From the NCBI RefSeq assembly GCF_002101705.1, contig NZ_LQPC01000009.1:1-50817 (forward strand): DNA of 50,817 nucleotides, read 5' to 3'. The DNA comes from Mycolicibacterium iranicum. GTDB lineage: Bacteria; Actinomycetota; Actinomycetes; Mycobacteriales; Mycobacteriaceae. Shown piece by piece: positions 33,960 to 43,091 of this stretch (position 1 is the stretch's first letter; every line of letters starts with the position of its first letter). Made by a program: the position numbers and the translations under genes. Below the pieces are notes generated by a model. It searched no databases. It had not been told where the DNA came from and saw only the letters and a program-made list of their open reading frames with translations.

Positions 33960-34338
33960 CCCCACGACGACATGGGTGCTCGTCGCGCTGGGCGGCGCGG
34001 TGGGCAGCGCCTTGGGGTTGCTCCTTGTGCGCAGGCCATCCCGACAGCGCCTGTTGGTCGGCACTGCGGTGACCTGCGGGCTGCTGGGTGTCCGCAGCGC
34101 GTACCCGTTCTGGCCAGCGCTGACGGATCCGCTGACGTTCGGCGTCCTCGGCTCGGCGGCCAGCATGCTGCTTTTCAGTACCGCACCGCCGCTGTTCCTC
34201 GACAGCCAATCGATCTGGCGAACTACGCGTGACGTCACCAAGCGGTTGGCGGTGTATTGCGCCGTGGGTGTCACGTTCGCATTGGCGGGCTACCTCGCGG
34301 TGCGCGCAGGAATCACGCTTTACGTAAAGCTGCGATAG
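33943..34338 (+). CDS. FluC/CrcB-like small membrane protein 2
   Basis: A 131-residue protein with four predicted helices, starting MQWLADPTTTWVLVALGGAV. The GGAVGSALGLLL stretch parallels the GGxxGAxxRY of the preceding gene but lacks its Arg. SAASMLLFSTAPPLFLDSQS takes the place of the TTFSTF region; little of the ion-site sequence remains. It is translationally coupled to the upstream gene by a 17-base overlap. A diverged fluoride-channel pair is my best guess; unrelated small membrane proteins cannot be excluded. Confidence 0.5.
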   Translation: MQWLADPTTTWVLVALGGAVGSALGLLLVRRPSRQRLLVGTAVTCGLLGVRSAYPFWPALTDPLTFGVLGSAASMLLFSTAPPLFLDSQSIWRTTRDVTKRLAVYCAVGVTFALAGYLAVRAGITLYVKLR

Positions 34339-34459
34339 GCGCAGCGAACCGCACCGCCGGGTCTGCGTGACACGGGCCAAACTTTCGCAAGTACGACACA
34401 GTCAGCCACCCGCGACGTAGTATCAGCGACTGTCAATATTTGCTAGTTGGGGGTTGATC

Positions 34460-37400
34460 GTGCGTTATTCGAATTACATCGGCCGGGTCGGGGCGCTGGC
34501 TGTAGCGCTGGGCATTGGCGCGGCAGTGACGTCCAGTCCTGTTGTTGCATGGGCAGACTCGGAATCCGATGGCACTTCGTCATCCGAACGTACGACTTCT
34601 ACCAAAACAGCTAGACCGTCAGCCGAGCGAGATGATAGAAACGTAGCTCGCGACGACGACTCGGGGGATGTTAGCGACGAAACGGGTCCTCAGACGGCCG
34701 ACGACGACGCGGATCCCGCGCCGACCGATTCTGGCGATACCGATGACGACGTTCTCGACGCGGACGAGTTGTCTGACGGCAGCAGCGCCGAAGACGATCC
34801 GACCGAGACCAGCGATATCGAGGCCGACGACAGGCGCGATTCACGAGCCGCGGAGCCGGACGAGGCGCTCGCTGACCGAGCTCCGATTTCCCATCACCAG
34901 AAGGATGCACCGGCCGACAGCTCCGTCGCAGAGGCGCCGACCGACGCAGACGCGACACTTCCGACGCCGACGGCACCACCGGCGCCCGTCGCTGATGTGA
35001 CCGTTGCGGTGGTCGAGGAGCCGCCCGTCGAGGAGCCCGAACCGAACGGCGCGACGTCTGTTATGTCCTTACTGTCATCGGTGCTGGCACCGTTGGGCGC
35101 TTCCGACAACGAGGTGCCGGTCGATTCACCCCTGGCCTGGGGGCTCTTGGCCTTCGCCCGCCGTCAGGTCGGCCAGCGCAGCGAAGAGACCGGCGTGGGG
35201 CTGCGGACGACGGCGCTGGACACCGCCGCGGCGGCCGACCCCAATGCCGCCGCCCCGACCGGCCGGGCCTGGGTGTTCTCGCCGGGATGGTCGACCGGCC
35301 GGGTCGTCGGGCTGGTGTTGGGCTCGGACAGCGACGGGGACAGGCTGACCTATACCGCGCCAACGAATACAGAAAAGGGCACGGTCGCCATCACTTCAGG
35401 CGGCTGGTTCACGTATACGCCCAGCGACGAGGCGCGGCACACCGCCGCGAAAATCGGTGCCACTGACGAGGATCGGGCTGATTCGTTTGTCGTCACCATC
35501 GACGACGGCAACGGCAACCTGACCGAGGTCGAGGTCAATGTCGAGATCCGCCCGGCCAACAGCCGTCCCAATGCGTCTGGGTCAATCGGGCTACCGAACG
35601 CCGAAACCGGCGCGGTGACCGGGGTCGTCGTGACCGAGGACAGCGACGGCGACACCGTCACCTACCGGGCCAGCACGTCGGATAAGGGCAGCGTTGTCTT
35701 CAATGACGACGGCACATTCGTCTACACGCCCACCGATGCGGCGCGCGAAGCAGCGGCCAATCGAAGCTTCTGGGCATTCGGTGCGCGCCGAGACACCTTC
35801 ACGGTGACTGTTGACGACGGTTACGGGGGCACCGACACCGTGCGGTTCACCGTGCAGATCGCTGCGGCCGACAATGCGGCACCTGTTTTCGACAGCGTCG
35901 ACGAACGCGATCCAAGCGCGTGGACGGGCCGCGTGTCGGGGCGAGTGTTCGCTACCGACGCCGACGGTGACAGGCTTTCCTACGCTGGGTCGACCGTCAC
36001 GGAGAAGGGGCGCGTCACCGTGTTCTCGTCCGGGCGGTTCGTCTACACGCCCAGTTCTGAGGCCCGGCACGCCGCGGCAGCCGTCGGCGCAACGTCTGCC
36101 GAGAAAGTCGACACCTTCGCGGTCACGGTGACCGACGGGTTTGGCGGATCCCTGGTCGTGCCGGTGACGATCACCATTGCGCCGCGCAACGCGGCGCCGC
36201 GGATCAGCCGCGCGAGCGCGTCGCGGCCAGATGCCGAGACAGGGGTCGTCGACGTCGCGGTCAGCGCGACGGACAGCGACGGGGACGTGCTGACGTTCAC
36301 CGCGTCCGCGTCGACGACGAAAGGCACAGTGGTCGGCAACGGCAACGGCAGCTTCACCTACACGCCGACTGCCGCGGCGCGGCGCGCAGCAGCACGTGAC
36401 GACGCAACCGCGGCGGATCGGACCGACACCGTGACGGTGACAGTCACCGACGGTCACGGCGGCATCGTCACCACGACGGTTACGGTGAGCATCGCGCCGT
36501 CGACGAGCGCCAATTCTGATCCGACAGGCGGTGCGTTCTCCGTCGACGCACCAGGAGCCAACGGCGTCGTCACCGGTACGGTCACGGCGACAGATCCTGA
36601 TGGAGACACGTTGTCCTACAGCGGGTCTGGCACGACAGCGAAAGGCACCGTTGTCGTCGAGGCCGATGGCGGCTTCACCTACACCCCGACTGCAGCCGCA
36701 CGGCATGCCGCTTCCGCCGTCGGCGCACCGACCTCGGCTCTGACGGATTCGTTCACGGTCACCGTCGCCGACGGACTCGGCGGAACACTCACGGTGCCGG
36801 TGACGGTCAGCATCGTCGGCGCCAACGCGGTCCCCGAAGCCAGCTTCTCGGCCGGCAATCCCGACCCCACCACGGGCGTGGTCGCGGGCATAGTCACCGC
36901 TACCGACGTGGACGGCGACACTCAAACATTCTCTGCCCCAATGCTTTCAGCGAAGGGAGGCGAAGTCACGCTGAACACCACGACTGGCCAGTTCAGCTAC
37001 AAGCCCACCGACGCTGCTCGCGCTCAGGCTGCGCAAACCGCGGGTGCAGATACCGATACGTTCACCGTGACCGTCAGCGATGGCCACGGAGGCATCGACA
37101 CTGTCACCGTCTCGGTCACGATCGCACCACCGGTCGTGACGACGACCGAGACCACCCCGGGCACACCGGCCAGCAGCGTCATCGTGGCCTCCGACGGAAC
37201 GCGTTACCAGGTCACATCGGACTACGACCCGCAGTCCGGGCTGCCCAACGGGTTCACCCGTGTCAGCATCCTCGACGACGACGGTCGGGTCATCACGACC
37301 AGTGACGACATCACGGGTGCGATGTTCAGTGGCTCGTCGGCGGTCGTCCGACCTGACGGGAGTCTGCTGCTGGTCACGATGAACTCGTCCGGAAACATCA

Positions 37401-40400
37401 GCTACGTGTCGGTGGTTGATGCGCAAGGCGTCGTCTCCGAGGCGGGAACGGTAACCGGTATCGCCGCAAGCCCGATCTCACTGTCCGACAACGGAACAGC
37501 ATTCTTCACGGCCGTCGAGATCAACACCGACGACCAGGGAAACCCGGTTGGTTTCGCATATCGACTCGCACGGGTATCGGCAGCCAACGATACGCAGATC
37601 TACGACGTCAACGGGCTGACGGTCGGGCTTCCCGTTGTCACCCCGGACGGCAGCGCGTATCTGCTCCGATACGGCAGTTCCGTCATCTTGGCCATCGCTC
37701 CTGATGGAACAGCGACCTCGCATTTCGAGCAGCCAATTGCCTCGGCGACCCAATTGGTGCTTGCCTCCGACGGCAACGTCTATGCGGCAGTGACGACCAC
37801 CAGTGGTCAGGCCGGCAACGTCACCGACGTGCTGATGTTCAGCGGTTCGACGCTCACCGTGCGTCAAATCCCGGGTGTGCTGGGCTTCGGCGGCGCGCCG
37901 ATGACGGTCGGACCGGACGGGAGCGTCCACGTGGTCACCGGCGCCCAAACCCCGACAGGGATCCAGTTCTCACTGTCGCGCATCACCGCTACCGCGATAC
38001 AGACGACGACGTTCGAAGGGAACTTCACCAGTTTCGTCAGAGTTGCGGGCGACGGCACCGCCTACATTCAGGCACAACGATTCTCCGGCAACAACATTGT
38101 GAGGGAGCTGAAGATCGTTCGCACCGACGGCACCGTGATCTCGGTGACGATCCCGGGTCAGGGAGCCGCGCTCCAGGCCAACGGCGGCAATCTCGTGGTG
38201 GCACCCGACGGTACGGCCTATACGTCTTACATCTCTGAGACCGGCCGGTTCCACATCGCCGTGATCACCGCGGATGGAGCGATCACGACCCGCGCTCTTC
38301 CGGTCGGGGTGAGCGTGGATCAGCCGGTCAGCATTTCTCCGACGGGGGCCGCGTTCCAGCGGGTGAGCCGCGTCGACCCGGAGACCGGGCAGTCGTTCGT
38401 GTCGGTGGTGTCTGTGGCGACGGGTGCGGTCTCGGAAGAGATTCCCGGCCTCGGCGCCGTGTCGATGGGTACCGACCCGATCGTCTTCGGGCCGGATGGC
38501 CGCGGATATGTTTTCGCTGCCCAACCGAGTGAGGACGGCGGTAGCCCCACCACATCGGTTCTCGTACTGCGGGCCGACGGTTCGACACTTGACACCTTCA
38601 CCGCCGTTGGAAGTGTCGTGGCCGGTCTGCAGCCAGGTGGCTTGACCGGTTTCCTCCCCCGCTTGGTCGCGTTTGCGCCGGATGGCACTGCGTACGTGAC
38701 GATTTCACCCGGCCCCGATGTCGTCGGCGGCGTCAGCGAGGTGTGGGCCGTGTCGGCGGCGGGAGCAGTCAAGGTCATCGAGGTCGCCGCGACACAGGTC
38801 GTCATGGTCAGCGTGGACCTCGACGGGACGGCGTATCTCAGCGCGGGCTATCGGGATGAGGCCACGGGCGATGGGGTCACCAAGGTGCACGCGATCGGTG
38901 ATGCCCCCGTGGTCGGTGTGCCGGGGTTCGTGGTGGACGAGGTCGACAGCGAGACTGGTTCGGTCACCGGACATTTCAAGGTCTTCGGCCCCAAGGGCCA
39001 GGCGCTGAGCTACCAGCTCGACACTTCGGTGTCAGCAGAGGTGGGCAGCCTCGACGTCGACAGCGCCACCGGCGTATGGACGTTCACCCCGACGCAGGCG
39101 GCCCGCGAGGCGGCCTACCTCACCGCGGGTGCCGACGCCGTGCCCTTCGCGGTGATTGTCACGGACGGCGAAAGATCTGTCACAGTCGATGCGTCCGCGC
39201 CGATCGCCGAACTGGCTCCGTATCAGCCGCCCGTCATCAACGAGGCTGAGCCGTACACGGTAGCCCTGGGTGGGGCTGACCCGAGCACCGGCGCTATCAG
39301 CGGTCAGGTCAACGTCACCGACGACGAGGTGTTGACCTATTATGTTGTGACGCAACCTGATCCGGCGCTGGGAACGGTCGAGCTGAACGCTCAGACCGGG
39401 CAGTGGACATTCACGCCCACCGCGCGCGCCCGCGTGCTGGCTCAGGCTTTGGGCCAGCAGAGTGTCGAGTTCACCTTCGCGGTCGCAGCGAGCGACGGAA
39501 CGACCGCGACGGTGCCAATTACGATCACCGAGCCGATCACCGGATCGGCGGTCGCCGCGGTCCGGCTCCCGTCGGGCGCAAATCCGGTGCAGTCGTTCAT
39601 CGATCCCGACACTGGTGCCGGCTACTTCTTCACCTACAACGAAGAACAGCAGACGTCGCAGGTCGCAGCTATCGTCGAGCGCAACGGTAGTTACCGCATC
39701 GTCGCCGACTCACCCGTCTCGGGCGTCGTGATCGGCACGGTGACCGTCGGCGACACGAACTATGTCGTCTCGGTGACGTTCGGAGCCGAGTATCACACGT
39801 ATCTCTCGCGGTTGGGGTTCGACGGCTTAACCCCCCTCGGTGCCGCAATTCCAGGCGAACCCTTGGACTTTGAGGGCGACTTAGTCACACCCCGCCACTT
39901 CACCGCGGGAGGTACGACCTATCTCGTGACGCAGTCTGATACGTCTGATTCAGGCCCTGCGGAGGTTCGCGTCACCGTCCTCACCCCGGACGGACTGGGT
40001 TGGACGGCAATCCTGCCCGGCGGTTTCCAGGAAGTCATCATGGCTGGCGGTCGTGCATTCGTGAGGTCGCAGTCGGGTAATTACGAGTCGGGCTATGAGA
40101 CCCACCTCACCTTGGTCGGGCCGGAAGGAGTGACTCCCCCAACGATCTCCATGCCCGGAACGATGAGTCGCGACCCTTTGGTCATCGGCGGGACCACCTA
40201 TGTCCTGACCATCGATGATTCCGAACTCATAAGCCGTGTGAGTGCATTGACGGCCGACGGCGCCGTATACGTGGGGGAAGTTCCCGGCCGCGTGACCGGC
40301 GATCCGGTGATGATCGGTGGTACGCCGTACCTGCTGTCAGAAATCGGTCGCTGGAACTCGGTCGAAACCCGGCGGGTTTACCTGTCGACGTTCGGCCCCG

Positions 40401-41647
40401 CGGCTCTGAGCATGGCCGGGGTGGGAGACCCCTTAGCCGGCTACCTGTCGTCGGGCTCTGGCGAGTTCGCCGGCAGATTGGATATTGGGGGCACCACCTA
40501 TGTGGTGGTGCGGACCTACGATGCGGAAACCGGTATCCAGACCCGACTCATGAGGGTCAGTGCCGAAGGTCTGACACCAGTCGGCGACGGTGTGCATGAC
40601 ACGACCGAATCACCCGATCCGATCGTCGTCCTGGTCGCCGGAAATCCGTACGTCGCCACATGGACGGGGGACGCTACCGGCCATCAGGTCCATCTGCTCG
40701 CGGTCGGCCCCAGCGGTCTGACGCCGGTGGGCGAACCTGTTCATCTGGTTTCCACCAATTACCTTGCGCAGGCGAGGAGCTTTATTGTCGGCGACACCGT
40801 CTACCTGGCAGCCCAGACGACAAGACCGGGCCTCAGCGGCTGGGAGACTTATCTGCTGCGTGTCGGACCCACGGGACTCGCCCTCGTCGGAAGTCCCATA
40901 GCCGGCGAACTCGAAGATCACGGTGTCGATGCCGCCGTCGTAGGTGACACGGCTTACCTGGTGACCGTGACTGGAAACGACGAATCCGGCTATCAGACGC
41001 ACCTGACGGCGGTGCAGCAGGACAGCGCGGCACCGGTGGACGTTGTCATTCCGGGCCGCGTGATCCAGACGTACGGCGCTCCGTTCCCGCGATTGGTCAG
41101 TGTTGGTGACACGACCTACTTGATGACGGTCACCGGCAACTACTGGGACGGTGACCAACATTTCTATCTGACAGAGATCGGTCCCGACGGCGTCACCCCT
41201 CCCGGAGTCGCGCGTCCTGGGATTCCCGACGACGAACCCCTTGTCATCGAGGGCAAGACCTACGTGATTTCGATCGTTCGCCGCGAGGTGCCTGAAGAGG
41301 GCTATTGGAGAGCAGACCGTACGTACCTCACGGTTTTGGAACCAGGCACGCCGGCTGTCGAGCACCTAATTCCCGGTGGGATACAACGCGGACCCGTCGC
41401 AGTGGGCGGGACCACGTACCTGATGTCCACCACCGTCACCGGCGACGGAAGGGATATCGAGGATTATCAGACCCAACTGTGGGAGATGACCGGATACGGC
41501 CCGGTGCGGGTGGCTGAACCGTTTCCCGGGCCGCCTAATGGTTTTAACCATGACATCGTCCTCATCGGCGATACCACCTATCTGACTACGGCCGCCGGTC
41601 TGTGGGCCGTCGGTGTCGACACGGCTCAAGCCAGCCAGGAGTTCTGA
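34460..41647 (+). CDS. Giant secreted protein with VCBS/cadherin-like repeats and propeller-like regions
   Basis: A 2395-residue exported protein. It starts with a signal peptide (YSNYIGRVGALAVALGIGAA, cleavage near VVAWADS). Residues of about 35-230 are an acidic, Asp/Ser/Thr/Pro-rich stalk. About 268-890 hold six VCBS/cadherin-like repeats of some 100 residues, each with TDxDGDxL(T/S)(Y/F), TEKG or TAKG, F(T/V)YTP(T/S)xxAR and TVTVxDGxGG. About 908-1490 is a beta-rich stretch of repeated PDGTAY or SDGNVY units, propeller-like. Two more VCBS-like repeats (about 1490-1695) precede a second array in which IGGTTYLV or VGDTTYLM recurs about every 60 residues. There is no membrane anchor at the C-terminus (ends AQASQEF). 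An adhesin or matrix role is plausible. The start is GTG 34460, with GGGGG upstream; TTG 34454 is an alternative. Confidence 0.85.
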   Translation: MRYSNYIGRVGALAVALGIGAAVTSSPVVAWADSESDGTSSSERTTSTKTARPSAERDDRNVARDDDSGDVSDETGPQTADDDADPAPTDSGDTDDDVLDADELSDGSSAEDDPTETSDIEADDRRDSRAAEPDEALADRAPISHHQKDAPADSSVAEAPTDADATLPTPTAPPAPVADVTVAVVEEPPVEEPEPNGATSVMSLLSSVLAPLGASDNEVPVDSPLAWGLLAFARRQVGQRSEETGVGLRTTALDTAAAADPNAAAPTGRAWVFSPGWSTGRVVGLVLGSDSDGDRLTYTAPTNTEKGTVAITSGGWFTYTPSDEARHTAAKIGATDEDRADSFVVTIDDGNGNLTEVEVNVEIRPANSRPNASGSIGLPNAETGAVTGVVVTEDSDGDTVTYRASTSDKGSVVFNDDGTFVYTPTDAAREAAANRSFWAFGARRDTFTVTVDDGYGGTDTVRFTVQIAAADNAAPVFDSVDERDPSAWTGRVSGRVFATDADGDRLSYAGSTVTEKGRVTVFSSGRFVYTPSSEARHAAAAVGATSAEKVDTFAVTVTDGFGGSLVVPVTITIAPRNAAPRISRASASRPDAETGVVDVAVSATDSDGDVLTFTASASTTKGTVVGNGNGSFTYTPTAAARRAAARDDATAADRTDTVTVTVTDGHGGIVTTTVTVSIAPSTSANSDPTGGAFSVDAPGANGVVTGTVTATDPDGDTLSYSGSGTTAKGTVVVEADGGFTYTPTAAARHAASAVGAPTSALTDSFTVTVADGLGGTLTVPVTVSIVGANAVPEASFSAGNPDPTTGVVAGIVTATDVDGDTQTFSAPMLSAKGGEVTLNTTTGQFSYKPTDAARAQAAQTAGADTDTFTVTVSDGHGGIDTVTVSVTIAPPVVTTTETTPGTPASSVIVASDGTRYQVTSDYDPQSGLPNGFTRVSILDDDGRVITTSDDITGAMFSGSSAVVRPDGSLLLVTMNSSGNISYVSVVDAQGVVSEAGTVTGIAASPISLSDNGTAFFTAVEINTDDQGNPVGFAYRLARVSAANDTQIYDVNGLTVGLPVVTPDGSAYLLRYGSSVILAIAPDGTATSHFEQPIASATQLVLASDGNVYAAVTTTSGQAGNVTDVLMFSGSTLTVRQIPGVLGFGGAPMTVGPDGSVHVVTGAQTPTGIQFSLSRITATAIQTTTFEGNFTSFVRVAGDGTAYIQAQRFSGNNIVRELKIVRTDGTVISVTIPGQGAALQANGGNLVVAPDGTAYTSYISETGRFHIAVITADGAITTRALPVGVSVDQPVSISPTGAAFQRVSRVDPETGQSFVSVVSVATGAVSEEIPGLGAVSMGTDPIVFGPDGRGYVFAAQPSEDGGSPTTSVLVLRADGSTLDTFTAVGSVVAGLQPGGLTGFLPRLVAFAPDGTAYVTISPGPDVVGGVSEVWAVSAAGAVKVIEVAATQVVMVSVDLDGTAYLSAGYRDEATGDGVTKVHAIGDAPVVGVPGFVVDEVDSETGSVTGHFKVFGPKGQALSYQLDTSVSAEVGSLDVDSATGVWTFTPTQAAREAAYLTAGADAVPFAVIVTDGERSVTVDASAPIAELAPYQPPVINEAEPYTVALGGADPSTGAISGQVNVTDDEVLTYYVVTQPDPALGTVELNAQTGQWTFTPTARARVLAQALGQQSVEFTFAVAASDGTTATVPITITEPITGSAVAAVRLPSGANPVQSFIDPDTGAGYFFTYNEEQQTSQVAAIVERNGSYRIVADSPVSGVVIGTVTVGDTNYVVSVTFGAEYHTYLSRLGFDGLTPLGAAIPGEPLDFEGDLVTPRHFTAGGTTYLVTQSDTSDSGPAEVRVTVLTPDGLGWTAILPGGFQEVIMAGGRAFVRSQSGNYESGYETHLTLVGPEGVTPPTISMPGTMSRDPLVIGGTTYVLTIDDSELISRVSALTADGAVYVGEVPGRVTGDPVMIGGTPYLLSEIGRWNSVETRRVYLSTFGPAALSMAGVGDPLAGYLSSGSGEFAGRLDIGGTTYVVVRTYDAETGIQTRLMRVSAEGLTPVGDGVHDTTESPDPIVVLVAGNPYVATWTGDATGHQVHLLAVGPSGLTPVGEPVHLVSTNYLAQARSFIVGDTVYLAAQTTRPGLSGWETYLLRVGPTGLALVGSPIAGELEDHGVDAAVVGDTAYLVTVTGNDESGYQTHLTAVQQDSAAPVDVVIPGRVIQTYGAPFPRLVSVGDTTYLMTVTGNYWDGDQHFYLTEIGPDGVTPPGVARPGIPDDEPLVIEGKTYVISIVRREVPEEGYWRADRTYLTVLEPGTPAVEHLIPGGIQRGPVAVGGTTYLMSTTVTGDGRDIEDYQTQLWEMTGYGPVRVAEPFPGPPNGFNHDIVLIGDTTYLTTAAGLWAVGVDTAQASQEF

Positions 41648-41672
41648 TCATCGGCAGCGCTCAGGATGTCGG

Positions 41673-42242
41673 CTAGGCGCACTGCCCTTGAATGACGGCT
41701 TTCACCCATCCGCCGTATTGGTAGAGGTACTGGTACTGCCAATTGGCGACCGAGAACGGATACGTGCGCGGCACGTCGCGCATGATCACCGAACGGTCCG
41801 GTGAAGTGAAGCACTGATCGAAGATGTAGCGAGCGCGGGGCAGGTGAAACCGCCAACTGATGACGATGACGGACTTCCAGCCGTACTGCTGGGCGAATTG
41901 CCGCGTCATGATGGCTTCCCCACGGGTGGTGAAAGGCGTTGCCACGCTGCACATCACCTGAATGTCGGTTCGTGGTTGACAGGCCTTCTGCATCGTCCGG
42001 TTCCTGGGACCCGGGGGCGTGGACAGCAGCACCGCGGGCGCGTACCCGCGCTGTGCAAGGGAGATCCCGTACTCCTGGCGGCCGTCGTAGTCGCCGGAGA
42101 GGACGACGATCGCGTCGGCACGTTTCAGCGGATCCGCCTGGGCACGGGCGAAAAGGATCGTGCCGCTAGCACCGTTGAGGAACAACAGGGCGACGAGCGC
42201 CGCGATCGAGGCGTACACGAGGTGGCGTTGTCGGCGCCGCAT
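41673..42242 (-). CDS. DUF218 / YdcF-SanA-like membrane protein
   Basis: A 189-residue protein with one N-terminal membrane helix (VYASIAALVALLFLNGASGT) and a DUF218 domain facing outward: ADAIVVLSGDYDGRQEYGISLAQRGYAP, then the conserved TRGEAIMTRQFAQQYGWKSV and VISWRFHLPRARYIFDQCF. In other bacteria members (ElyC, SanA, YdcF) affect envelope integrity and lipid-carrier use, but the reaction is not settled. It lies 38 bases downstream of the PH-domain gene on the same strand. It contains three cysteines in the exported part, which could pair. Confidence 0.8.
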   Translation of the reverse strand: MRRRQRHLVYASIAALVALLFLNGASGTILFARAQADPLKRADAIVVLSGDYDGRQEYGISLAQRGYAPAVLLSTPPGPRNRTMQKACQPRTDIQVMCSVATPFTTRGEAIMTRQFAQQYGWKSVIVISWRFHLPRARYIFDQCFTSPDRSVIMRDVPRTYPFSVANWQYQYLYQYGGWVKAVIQGQCA

Positions 42243-42280
42243 CTACTGCACGCTAAGGCACCCGCGGCCGGGCCGCGAAC

Positions 42281-42799
42281 TCAGCTCGGCCGCTCCTCGG
42301 TTCCCAAAGTGTCGAACACTTCGTGGTAGAGCAGCGAGTGGACTTGCTCGACGCGCGGAATGTCCTGGAACTCGAGCGGATCCTGGGATGCCGATTCGAT
42401 GATGAGCGTCCCGGTTCGGAAGATGCGGTCGATGAGGCCGTGCTGGAATTCGACGCTGTTGATGCGCGCCAGCGGAATGTCGATGCCCGACCGGGTGACC
42501 AGCCCGTGCCGGTACATGACGCGACGGTCGGTGATGACGAAGTGGGTGGTCCACCAGTTCAGGAATTTCCAGACCGACAGCCAGCCGACCAGAACCAGCC
42601 AGATCGCGGCGATGACTCCGAAGATGATGTTCTTGGCGGTCGGTTCCCAGTTCAGGGTGTTGACGTAGCCCGCGATAAATGCGGCCGCCGCCGAGACGAC
42701 GACCAGAACCAGCGCCGGCATTGCCAACCGCCCCCAGTGCGGGTGGCGGTGCAAGACCACATGTTCATCCTTGGCGAGCACATTTTCCGGGTAGCCCAC
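42281..42799 (-). CDS. PH-domain (DUF304-type) membrane protein
   Basis: A 172-residue protein with two N-terminal membrane helices (PALVLVVVSAAAAFIAGYV and IIFGVIAAIWLVLVGWLSVW) and a bacterial PH domain from about residue 85: THFVITDRRVMYRHGLVTRS, then ARINSVEFQHGLIDRIFRTG. Matches Rv3278c from memory. The function is unknown; such proteins are membrane-associated and may bind lipids or proteins. The GTG start has TACAGT six bases upstream. A DUF218 gene follows. Confidence 0.85.
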   Translation of the reverse strand: MGYPENVLAKDEHVVLHRHPHWGRLAMPALVLVVVSAAAAFIAGYVNTLNWEPTAKNIIFGVIAAIWLVLVGWLSVWKFLNWWTTHFVITDRRVMYRHGLVTRSGIDIPLARINSVEFQHGLIDRIFRTGTLIIESASQDPLEFQDIPRVEQVHSLLYHEVFDTLGTEERPS

Positions 42800-42805
42800 G
42801 GCAGC

Positions 42806-42811
42806 ACTGTA
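42806..42811 (-). promoter_or_regulatory. -10 box for the PH-domain gene
   Basis: TACAGT on the minus strand, six bases before the GTG at 42799. Confidence 0.5.
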
Positions 42812-42918
42812 CTGGGGAATTGACGCGTCGGCGGGCCCTTCGCCAGCCGGCGGGAGGTCTTCGCATCCTTCCTGTCAGCCAGCTGGCGATTTGCTGCGGC
42901 ACTGGCGCCACCTGCGCG

Positions 42919-42924
42919 TAGATT
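42919..42924 (+). promoter_or_regulatory. -10 box for the zinc-ribbon gene
   Basis: TAGATT lies seven bases before the GTG at 42932, which supports expression of this very short gene. Confidence 0.55.
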
Positions 42925-42931
42925 CATTACC

Positions 42932-43081
42932 GTGCAGACGGGGGTATGCCGGTGCGGCCACGAGCGCTCAGCGCACGAGCATTATCGTGCCGGTTCGGAC
43001 TGCTCGGTGTGCGAGTGCTCGCGCTTTCAGCTCGGCGACAATAGCTTCCGCGCCTGGCTCCTGCGGCTTTTCGTTCGCTGA
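42932..43081 (+). CDS. 49-residue zinc-ribbon-like protein
   Basis: A very short gene read directly from the sequence, starting with GTG. Translation: a CRCGH knuckle (Cys6, Cys8, His10), then HEHYRAGSDCSVCEC with Cys24, Cys27 and Cys29, then a basic hydrophobic tail (FRAWLLRLFVR). The pattern CxCGHxxxxHEHYRxGxxCxxCxCxxF is one I recall from small actinobacterial zinc-ribbon proteins of unknown role. The leaderless promoter and Cys/His spacing make coding very likely. It lies between the divergent PH-domain gene and the end of the convergent FAD oxidoreductase gene. Confidence 0.75.
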   Translation: MQTGVCRCGHERSAHEHYRAGSDCSVCECSRFQLGDNSFRAWLLRLFVR

Positions 43082-43091
43082 CGGCAGCAGA

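Noticed and set aside
35591..36925. Frame antisense to the cadherin-like repeats
   Set aside because: It repeats only because the gene opposite repeats; the translation is Arg/Gly-rich.
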